Positions 43,901 through 55,900 of a stretch of DNA of 64,000 nucleotides are shown here, piece after piece. The stretch comes from Heliocidaris erythrogramma. Lineage: Eukaryota; Echinodermata; Echinoidea; Camarodonta; Echinometridae. Every line of letters begins with the position of its first letter. Positions within the stretch are counted from its first letter, which is position 1. The stretch spans positions 6,449,618-6,513,617 of the forward strand of contig CM046870.1 in NCBI GenBank assembly GCA_025617745.1, read 5' to 3'. Under the pieces are notes generated by a model that saw nothing but the letters and a program-made list of their open reading frames with translations, did no database searches and had not been told where the DNA came from. Position numbers and translations under genes: made by a program.

Positions 43901-46900
43901 GACTATGGCAGAGGAGATGCAAGTTCCCTGAGACTACTACGGCTCTATCCTATGAACAACAAGGATTCTTTGAACAGGCACAGACCACGTATGAACAGGT
44001 TAGTCTACATTGATACTGTGTAGTACGATTCTTGCTTTAACATGGAGAAGGTTTACGGTTCACCATGTGGTTACCGTATTCGCCGGCGGAAAGGCCGCAC
44101 TATTTTCACTCCAAATATGATCCCAAAGTCGGGGTGCGGCCTATGGGCCGCAACAGAGAAAAATAAACTGCCTCCAAAATCCCCACACGTATTGGAATGG
44201 ACGGGACCAACGTTAGATCTAACACTACACTACAGTAGGCCCCCTAAGCCTGTGCTCTATCTCCAACGATGTAGATCTACTTATCTTTCAAGTACTGAAA
44301 TATTTTCAGTAATAAATATAATTCAGAACTAATAACTACATATCTTATCAATATAGTTACAAACACGGCCTCGTTGGTCTTCCGAGGCTGACAAAGCACT
44401 CGTACGAAGCTCTCTATTGACGCTGATTGAGCTCTAGTAAAGTGCTGAAATCAGCCACCCCGCCCGGTAGATGTTTTCTGTGCTATGGGACGCCAAGTGT
44501 GCCCTGACTGCTTCTGTTACAAAATCACCCTGCAATTTTACTTTTGTAACAAAATCAAAAGTGGGGATGGATTTTGTAACAAAATCATTAGTGTGGATTG
44601 ATTTTGTAACAAAATCACCAGTGGGGATTGATTTTATAACAAAATCATTGCTTTTGTAACAAAAGCAGACAGGGTACACTTGGCGCCCCATAGTAGGGGC
44701 TTTGTAAGTTTTAATTTGTCTTTTGAGCACACCCTTTGTATGTGTTGAGATCAATGGCACCCCCTCAACCTCCGCGCTATTTCAGTGCGGTTGTATCCTT
44801 GCCGGATCCTTCACGGAGATGTATGTATTTTGTATGGAGAACGGACATTATCGCAGAGGATTTTTCATAGCGCATGTGACGTGCGCGTTACCCTGCATTG
44901 TAAGCATAGACCACTGACCTCTACCACAAACCACATCGCTCTCGGAAGAGTAACATGGCTTCAAGTGCTTGCACGCGCGGGAATGGGCGATGATCCGTCC
45001 AGGTGGTAGAGGTCAGTGGCATAGACATTGTAAGTCGTGGCAAAGAGCTTAAAAGCTAAGATAGGGCATTCCCAAAATTTTATGTAACGTAAGTGGCCTC
45101 ATATGGGGAAGGCCAAGGGCGCCCTTCCCTTGGCCGTTACATCGGACCCTTTACACAATCGGGAGAGTGTCCTATCTTTCTTTTCACGATCTTTGGTCAT
45201 GGCAAGCCCATGTTTCAGCTTGCAAATCGTCGTGACGACGTTTTCAATTTCCTCTTCGAAACCATCATGCTGTATTATGTATTTTTCTGTCTTTGGATGT
45301 CACATAGGGAACCTTTGATGGAATATGCACCTATGTAAGATATCTCTTCACGGTTTTTTAGAGTGGTGGAAACATTTCCTTTCCAATTTCATTTGTGATT
45401 GTGCCTCAATTTGCGAGTTGCATTCACGGTTGATAGTCCTATTTGTTGTCGAACTTTTACTAGGTCTAGGAGACGGCATGTACCGTATACTTACCGGTAG
45501 TCTACAAAGATGTATGTGTTTGCGAGTAGTACTAGCGGCTTCGTCAGATTCTCTTCAACTAAAGTTCAACTTTTTAAATTCTTAATGACATAAAGCAAAG
45601 ACATCTAGGAATAATCGTCTTCAAATAGTCAATACAATAAAAAGTTTGGCCCTTGTTTTTTCGTTGTATGATATTTGGGGAGGGGGGGCAAAATTTCTTA
45701 TGCTTGTGATTTTCCTCATATTTTTTTTTTCTTCAAATGAGTTGTCAAAGTTGGGGTGCGGCCTATCCGACGCTGCGGCCTATCGGCCGGCGAATACGGT
45801 AGTCCTGAAAAGGACTATTGAGTAAGAAGAAGAAAGTGGAGAAAAGTTGAGAGGAAAAGAAAAGGAAAGGAAAGGAAATTCAGAGAGTGTAGAAGTAATT
45901 TTTCTTGAAAGTGTGAAGTCCTGAAAAGGACTGTAAACCAGATGAGAAGGCTGAGAGTGGCTTGCTTTGGGGTTCAAGAGGTCCTGGGTTCGACTGCCGG
46001 ACAAGCCCCCAATTTGTTGGTTTGGGACAATTTAAGTTATAAAATAATATATAATTTTCTGTTGAGACCAAAGCTTTGGCAATAAGGATATAAAAGCATA
46101 TGTATCGGTCTATTTAACCTCCCTCTGTTTGATTGGAATCTTTGATTGCAGGCATTAGCCAAGGCGAGGTCTGAGCATAACTCCGGACCGGCGAGTAACA
46201 TGCTCTTCCCCGAGTACCATCTATGGGAGAGCCACTGGGTGCGATGCTGCAAGGAACTCAGCCAATGGGATATCCTGATGGAGTATGGTAACACCAAGGG
46301 ACACACCAACCCTCAGCTAGTCCTAGAGAGTGCTTGGAGGGTGCCCAACTGGGGGGCCATGAAAGAGGCACTCGCTCAGGTAACTACTGGATCAATTTTT
46401 TTGGATTGATTTTTCACTTTTAACTTTTGACAATTTAGTATGCATTTACCACTTGTATACTTAACTGTTCATGATGTAATTCAGTTTAACACTGAACAAT
46501 TTGGTAATAAATGAATAGAATAACAATAAGAACAACTTTTTATATTTATTTATTTTTTGTTTCATGCATCATCTAACTTACAATCATAATTGAGTTGGTG
46601 CAATAACATTGTAAAATGTGCACAGTGTCATACTTAATTTGTAAATGTCAAACGCAATTGTTTTCAGGTTGAACAGAGCTGTCCCCGTGAGATGAACTGG
46701 AAGGTCAATCTATATCGAGGTTTCATTGCTATCTGCCATCCTGATGAAAAGAACCTAACACTGGTAAGGAAATCATATCATCTCTCATTGTAGTATTGTT
46801 TCAACTTGCATCTCGTTGAAGAGGGGTACCAGCTAACCTGGAAATCAGGGAAAACCTAGAAAATGAGTTCCCTTTTTCTAGTCGTGGGAAAAGCCAAGGA

Positions 46901-49900
46901 ATGTGAGAAAAATCAGGGAAAAATCATGGAATTTCATTGGCCCATAAAGAAAGAAGTCAGTTTCTTATATTTTGTCTCATGTCCAACAGCGTGTCCACTG
47001 CATGATCGCTATGGGCTTTTTTGTGTGTGAAATATCTTAAATGATCCTGGAATTTTGATACCCCATCAGGAAACAATCAGGGAATGGCTGGGAATCCTCA
47101 TGAAATAATTATAGGAAATATGTAACAACTGATCATGTAAATGTGTGGATTCTAATTATTAATATTTTATTTTTTTTTTGATGATGATGTCAGATTGAGC
47201 GACTGGTCGAGATGTCCAGCAAACAAGCCTTGGAGGAATGGAGACGTCTACCCCACTACGTGACCCAGGCCCACACCCCTCTCCTCCAAGCTTCTCAGCG
47301 TATCATGGAATTACAGGAGGCTTCACAGGTCCATCATGGTCTTCAACCAACCAACCTGGGACGCAATCAGAGTCTACATGATATGAAGGCCATCGTCAAA
47401 ACATGGAGGTCAGTCAGCTGGTATTGTTTGGCTCTGTTGCTTTCTGTTCATTACTGGTTCTGCAACACAACTGCTCTGCAATCAATATACCACTTTTACT
47501 GCATTCCTAATTTCAACCATTGACCAAACACTTAATCCAAAACCTTATTTTAAATGCAGTTACAACCCTAGCTCTCACCCTTTATCTTTAAAATAAAATA
47601 AAGCCTGCATCACTGAATCATAAATTTCAGACAGCTGGTGTGTGCCCTGTATCTGTTATTAGAATGAGAACAGTGTCTGAACCAAAGACATCAAAATTGT
47701 CACCTTTGGGTTGTGTCTTAGAAGTAATTCTGAATGATTTAAAACCATCTTGATGAATTTGTCCACTAATAGTTTTTGTTTTGTTTTTCAGGAATCGTCT
47801 ACCAATGGTGTCGGATGACCTGAGTCACTGGAGTGATATCTTCATGTGGCGCCAGCATCATTACCAGGCTATCGTACAAGCCTATGACAATTCTTCAAGT
47901 ACATCACAAGATAACGTAAGTCAGATCATTACCAGGATTTTGGCAAGACTATGAATTTTTTTGTTGTTGCTTGCTAGGTGCCTTTTCTGTTCCAAACAAA
48001 GGATCAAGGCTCGCCATCTACTTCTATCTCTGGTTGTTTGCACTTCTAATACCAGTCAGCTAATATACGTTAGTGTATTGAAGGGATCCATGTATCCATA
48101 TTGGATACTCTGTCTCCCTCTGCTTCTCTTTTTGTCAAATTTTCCAGTTGATATCCTGTTCTCTGAAATTGACAGTGGAGCAGTTGTCACAGCAGCATGG
48201 GGGTGTTGTAGAACCACAAAGTGTATAAAATTATTTTAATTATTAACATATCCATTGTTTGATCTTTCAGCAACAACACAACCACACGATGTTGGGAGTT
48301 CATGCGTCGGCTCAGTCGATCATCAACTATGGCAAGGTAGCCAGGAAACATAGTCTGATTGGTCCTGCTCTAGACTCACTTAGCAGGTAAGAGTGTTGGT
48401 GATGGTGGTGGTGATGATGATAGTGATATTAATGATAGAGATGATTGATGATCATGACAGCGATGATGATTATAGTGATGATAATGATGATGGTGATGAT
48501 GATGATGATGATGACAGTGCTAATGACAGTGATGACGCTGGTGATGATGATGATGTTGATGATAATCATCATCATAACCATAATGGTGGTGGTAGTGGTT
48601 TTAATGATGAGGAAGCATTCTGTCGAAACAGTCATAACACTCATTTTGCAAAATATTATTTAATCCTCAGAATCCACACAATCCCAAGCGTTCCTGTCGT
48701 AGACTGCTTCCAGAAGATTCGTCAGCAGGTCAAGTGTTACCTCCAGATGGCCGGGACGATGGGTAAACAGGAGCTACAAGAGGGATTAGAGGTCATCGAA
48801 TCCACAAACCTCAAGTACTTCAGCCGGGAGATGACAGCTGAGTTCTATGCTCTGAAGGGAATGTTTCTTGCCCAGGTTGGAAGGTCAGTCAAGAAAGTGT
48901 CTGCTTCTCTAGAAAACTTTACTTAAATTTCACTAGAATTGGAGTATAGATCTGGGTTGGTAAAACTATGTTATCTTTTAATATGTTAATTAGAGGTATG
49001 TTTATGAGGAGGCGCGAATGCTCAGTAATATAGCAGCAGTTTTGTAACAGCAAATTCCTGGGTTCGAAACCAAGTCAATGTTTGGTAAGGCAATAATCCT
49101 TGTTACCAAGTCTGTGGGGTTGGCGTTAAAGCTGTAGTTCTCTTGGTTGCTTACTTACAACCATACACATGCTTTCTTAGCAGTCAGGTGAAATAAACCA
49201 TTAAACTATCAAACAACCAATTGTCTTGATCATATCCCTGGGATGGATATGTGCAGAATATGAAGGTAGCAATTTTTACTATTTCTTTATCATTGTAATT
49301 AATGAGTGTGGATATTTGCTTTTGATTGAAATGCTTGAAGGTCTGACGAAGCCAACAAAACATTCTCTGCTGCTGTTCAGATGCACGATACACTAGTCAA
49401 GGCATGGGCTCTGTGGGGTGACTACCTGGAACAGATCTTCTGCAAAGACAAGTAAGATGACTGACGTTGGGAGTTCAGCAAACATTTGTCTTTTGCTTTC
49501 AGTTTGATAAGATAAATTTGCTTCCTTTTTGCTGTTCACGTACCATACCTGTTTTATCATCATTTGTCTAGTAAAGTGATTATGCATCTTTCAATATTGC
49601 TTTTTATTCTGGTCATATGATTCCTATTTGGAATGGGTGATTATGTAGTAATGGGAGATAAAAATAAATTTGTCATGTAAGGTGTTATATTTTGAAAAAT
49701 AATTAAGAAATGATAAAATTTACTAAATGAATCTTTAAAAAATGCCTACAGTAAAATGCACTACATATAGACATGGGTGTATGGGACTACACACATGTGA
49801 CGTCAAAGTTTTGTCCAATGTTTTTAATTCTTTCTAGGTCTATTTGGAATATGAGGGTATTTCAATAGAAATCCTTTTCATGTTGCATTGCTACATGTAC

Positions 49901-52900
49901 TTTGAGGGTCTTCTACTTAGGAATAAAAAGGAATTGGAAAGCTTGCAAAATCATTACTCACCTTAACCAGAACTCAACATTCCATTTTATTCTTGCAGAC
50001 AAATGTCTTTAGGAGAGTCGGCCATTACCTGTTTCCTGCACGCTTGTCGTCATCAGAACGAGAGCAAGTCCCGTAAATACCTCGCTAAGGTTCTATGGCT
50101 CATTACCTACGACGACGAGAAGGCTGATCATCCATTGGCTAAGGCTGTGGACAAATATTCAGTCGGCGTTCCGCCGATTCAGTGGTTGCCATGGTAATAT
50201 ATCAGTTCTTCACATTGAGTCAGATTTTCTTGTGTATTTCTAAGTTCTAGAGTGGATTTAAATGACTTCTAAATTATGTGTATAATACTATATTTATTAT
50301 GCTTGATTATAGACAGAATGAATTTAAGTTTACTGCACAGCTTGACATAATGGTACTATCTCAAGTTTGAATATGACACAGCACAATAAGCGAGTTCATA
50401 ATTAGGATTTGCGCATGAGCAGATAAAGGTCATGTGAGATAAACTGGCATGTTCGTTTAAAATTCACTGAGATAAGCATCGACTGTGATGTAATGATTAT
50501 TCCTATATTCATCTAATTATACTTTTCATTGAATCCACTGAAGAGCAACAAAGTGTTCATTAGCCAACTTGCAAACAATGCGCTTTCCCAAGTTCATTGA
50601 CGTGCTATTCTAGTCAGATGGTCTACAATGTCTTTCTTTTATAGAGTTTGAATTCTGTAGGTTGCTATGTCGGGCAAGCTTACTATTATCTTTCTTTGAA
50701 AAAATGCCTATCCTAATGAAAAAAAGGGAAAGGTCATTTGCGAAAAGTTGCTCATGGGCCAATTACGAACTCGCTTATTGAATTTATTGTTAATGATACA
50801 TGTATCAGGATAAGCAATTTATAACAGTTAAGGGAGATATATGTTCTGATGAAAGAATTAAGTTTATTGGGATTAAAAGGAATTTTGATAGTAGAATTTT
50901 CTACATCTGTTGAGCAAACCTGTTGTAATATTCATGCGCACAGTTTAGATATGCGATAACTTGCCAGAAGAATGTAACATTGAACATGATGGTCTTTATT
51001 GCCAAGTTGCTGAATTTAATATATATGTGTGATCCATTTTACTCCAGGATACCCCAGTTATTGACATGCCTAGTAGGAAATGAAGGAGATCTAATCATCA
51101 ACATCTTGATGCAAGTTGGAAGGGTCTATCCCCAAGCTCTCTACTTCCCCATCAGAACTCTCTATCTTACACACAAGATAGAGCACAGAGAGAAATGTGA
51201 GTTTATTTTTTATCTGACATTTGCCACAGCTAAAATTACTCCAAGCTGTCTTTTGTCAAAGATATAGTTTTAGGATTAGGGTTGCAGTTGGGCTTTTGGT
51301 TAGGTTTAGTGATATGGGTGAGGATGAGGTACAGTGTTTGGTCTAGGATTAAAGTTAAGTATTTTTCTTAGTGCAGGGGAGCGTTTCATCAAGCGCTTTG
51401 TCAGTGATGTTTACTGACAAATTTGCTCTCAGCCAATCAGATGCAAGGATTTCATGTAGCTTATAACAGTTGTCGGTAAAAATCACTGACAAGACGCTCA
51501 ATGAAACGCTCCCCAGGACATTGACCACGGAGCAGTTGTCACTGGAGTAGGTGTTGTACAACCAAGTTTATTATTAAGATTTACATCAAAACCAGGGTAG
51601 GATGATAATGTTTTCTTTCATCCACAAATGTTCTACATCCAGATGAGAACTCTGTATTTCATGCACAAGACAGAGCACACTATAGAAATGTGAGTTTACT
51701 ATGAAGATTTATGTCAAAACCAAGATGACATGACAAGGTTTCTGTTAAGCAGTAAGCACTCTCCTTTCACATCAGAACCAGAAAATCTTTCAGAATTTTG
51801 ACTTCCATTGGGATTGTTCTCATGTGAATAATACATGACAATCCTTATCTCTGACCAATGTATTCAAATATATAACATATTTTTAATCGCACAGTCAAGA
51901 GTGGTGATGCATCCATGGGGCGTCGTCGTCTGTCCTCCACAGCGATACCAACCAAAACCTCTACCAGCTCTGACCCAACCACGCCCAGTGATGCTGCACC
52001 TAGCAACGCTGCAACAGTATCCAAGGAAGATACCAAAGCAGATGTGGAAGTCAAGAAAGAGACGAGTACCACCACCATGACCACTGCATCTTCTGCTGGT
52101 GGAGGTAATATTCATTTGTGGTCTTGGTATCATCATGATGATTGAGTTTGTAAAGTGAAAATGTTTGTAATCGAGTGACCTTTAGTATACACTGCATGTA
52201 CATACCTGCCAACTATTCCTATTGTGGAGGAATGATTCCTACTTTGAAGGAATGATTTTGGGCCTTCATACTATAAAGATAACCCTAGATTCCTCTCTTT
52301 TTATGAAAACTTCTGTGCTAAAGCATACAAAATACACTGAATTCCTAATTTTGCCATGAGAGTTTCGTATTTTTTCCTATGGAAGGTTGGCAGGTATGTG
52401 CATGCATGTATTTCAAGGATTTCATTTGTTAATCATAAGATTTACATTGATGATCATTCTGTATTTTCTGTGCCAACAATTTTTCACATGTTTCTTTGTC
52501 CTACCACAGATGCCACCACCTCGACTACCACTTCATCAGTAACATCATCGTCAACATCGGATACCACATCCACCACCACCACTACTGCCACCACGCCCTC
52601 CACCAGTACCCCTGCTTCTGGGTTAGGTGCCAGTGTGACCAACCCCGGTCCTATCCGTGCTTCAGTACCCATGGTGCGATGCTCCAAGATCATGGGGGTA
52701 CAGAGGGATCTACATCCAATTCTTCTCTCTTCACTTGAAGGCATTGTAGATCAGGTAATAGCATCTGCCCTTTCAGGACAGGAATTATTTAAGGGCCAAA
52801 TTGATCACATTTCATTCTTCAAATTGACCACCTTAATATTTTTTCTTTTAGTGCTACATGGTTTTAATTAGGTGTAATGTCTTTGAAAACAGTATATATG

Positions 52901-55900
52901 GTTAGGAATTTTGTCGAAAAGTTGCCAATTTTGATCAAAAGCAATCATATGATTTTGAACCTCTCAATGTCTTGCCAATTTAAGGATTCTAAAGCTTATT
53001 CTCATTTTTAAAATTCCTGGCATCAAACGCAATATGGTCATGCAACGCAATATGGTCATGCAACAAAAATGGACATAGTGTGTGCAGAAATTTTTGTTCT
53101 TTCTGCTTATGCATCTGGTATATTTTTAGAGCTCTGAATCAAAAGTTATTGAGCCAAACCACAAAATGCGGTCTGTTGTCGCGAAAGGGTTAACTTTTGT
53201 AAGAAAAGGGTGTTGAAAAGGCTGATATAAGGTTGAAAAGACTGGTTTACACCTGGAGGTGGAGGAGAAGGGGGGAGTGGGCATATTTCGAATATCATTG
53301 ATTTGTGGTATTCTTTGGTTTTTCCTTGTGGCAGTACTTAAATACGTTATGGAAGCTATATAATTGTTATAGGTGCTCCAAAAAATGAAGATCCTACCGA
53401 GTAATACATTTTGAAAAATTTACTCTTCGTCTGTTTTGTGTTTCTGGAGCAATTGGAGAGCTGTTCCCAGTATATCTCAGTGAAATTGCCAATTCAGTCT
53501 GTTTGAAATTCCCATATGTGTAGTGATTACAACTTTTAAAAATTCATGACTTTGTTATTTCTTAACCAACTTTGTACAAATTTCCAGCTATCTTCTGATA
53601 TTTCTGCTTTCTGTAAGAGCAACTTATGTTGAATTTGCCATTAATATTTGACCTGAATGTTTCTCCCTATTTGTGATGTGTTATTTAGATGGTGTGGTTC
53701 CGAGAGAACTGGTATGAAGAGGTCCTACGTCATCTTCGTCTAGCATTGGCAAAATGCCAAGCTGTGGCTTTTGAAAACAGAGGAGCGGGTAAGAAAAAAA
53801 GAATGACTAATGACCACACACCACATTTATTGACTTGAGGTAATACTCTGCTTCATCGACAATTCCACCTGTCGATAGACTATCATTAAGGTATATTAAA
53901 GGGAATGTATCACTTTTGCAGTTTTGCAAACATCATGAAATTTATCATGGATCTGCATTCTACCATATCAGTAATGTGCATGAAATCCTACAATCATAGG
54001 TTCTGTAATATTTTGATGAAAAATTAAAAACCGTGGGCGTTGATTATTAGGAACCAAGTGTAAAACTCATGATTCTATTGTGAAATCAGTGATTCAGTTA
54101 CAAAATCAATCTGACAGATTGCTGGTGGACAAAAGAAGTCCCTAGACCAATTTCGACTTGTCTACATTTTTCTCCTGAAACAGAAACTGGTATCCTCATG
54201 GTAAGGTTATATTTATGTAAGTTGTTTTGTGTCAAATTTATCACTGAAACAAAGCATTGTAAAGTCAAAATGTCACTCTTGAAAGTTAATTTTAATTTAA
54301 GTCTTGGTGGCCCAGATTGGGTTAATTCTTCCAATGGTTTCTTTCTTTCCCAGTGGTTGAAGCCAAGGTAACACCACACACACTCAGCTTTGTCAAGAAG
54401 CTTGTGAATACCTTCGGTGGTGTAGGCATTGAGAACGTCAGCAGTGTCACCCAAACACTGTCCAGTGCAGCCTCAGAGTTGCTGGTGAGACGAGCACAAG
54501 CTACGGCTCAGGACCCGATTTTCCAAAAGCTCAAGAATCAGTTCAAGATTGACTTTGACTTCTCTCAGCCGGGGGCTACCAAGCTACGGAATCTCATCGC
54601 CATGCTCAAGAAGTGGATCAAGATCATTGAAACAAGAACCAAGCTACTACCAAAGTAAGAATCTTCTATAATTTGTGAGCTTTCCTATTGAAACAATTTT
54701 TTTTCTTATTCCTATGTGGAAGAGTATCATCATAGCAATGTCTCATAAAAAAGATTGCTCTTAAAATACTCTCTTACGCTAAATATTACTTAATAAAGGC
54801 TTAACACTTTGCACCATATTTGGATGCCAGATGTTTGTGTGGTCCCATATACCCATATCTGTGTTCATTGCTTATCATGCATATGCTTTTAAGCAAGGTT
54901 GAGTCAATATCTGATCTTTTTGAGGATTCCAAAGCCTTCATATTACACAAGTACTCCCACCTGAATTTTCTACATAATCAGCCCCTTAGAATAACTTCTA
55001 GACAGTTTCTTTCACAATGTAATTGCAAGACCAGTACTCAACTTTAGCTTAGTTAGCATTAGATTTCACATAACTTTAACCCTAAAATTTTGCTTCCTTT
55101 ATATTTCACTCATTGGGAAGACGTATTTGAACATTCTTTGTATTTACAGATCATTCCTGATAGAGGAGAGATGTCGTTTCTTGAGTCACTTCTCATCAGC
55201 CACTGCCGACGTCGAGCTCCCGGGAGAGTTCCTGACCCCTAAACACAGTCATTACACGATACGCATCGCTCGCTTCATGCCACACGTGGAGATTACTCAC
55301 AAACACAACACAGCTGCGAGGAGACTGTATATCCGAGGCAGCAATGGAAAGGTATTGGGTCAATTCACTTTCGAAGCAAAGGGGACCAATCAATTAGAAC
55401 TATTTTACTCTGTATGCTAGGAGTTGCCTTCCTCTGTACTCTATTCAAAATACATCTATGAGCTTCTAATGCTGCTTTTATAGAGAGATATTGCAAATTT
55501 AAAAACATTCTCAATTAATGGAAAAGGGAATTTTGAGGAGCATAGTTGAGGCACCCGTAAGCCACCTGTGTATAAAGACCACTTTTTTTACTTTCTTTCC
55601 TTGAACAGTGTTTCTCATTGAAACATGCTTTAAATGACCTTTTTTTTTGGCTTCTCCTTTAGCAGTCTTTTTATACAGGTTTCACTGTATTATATGTGAA
55701 GTGATGATTGTATTATCTACATGCATGTATTTGTTTTGTACGGCAAACAGTATCAGCCTTCAGGCTGCATGTTTTGTTGTTTTTTAATAACCCATTTTGA
55801 TTCAATTCAATTCAATTATGTTATTGATTTTGTTACTAGATCTACCCATACCTTGTTGTGAATGATGCAAGCATGGCTGAATCGAGACGAGAGGAGAGGG

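Noticed and set aside
44042-45585. Frames in the 44-45.6 kb interval as a second gene or transposase
   Set aside because: Short, overlapping, low similarity to anything known, and interrupted by the nested MITE.
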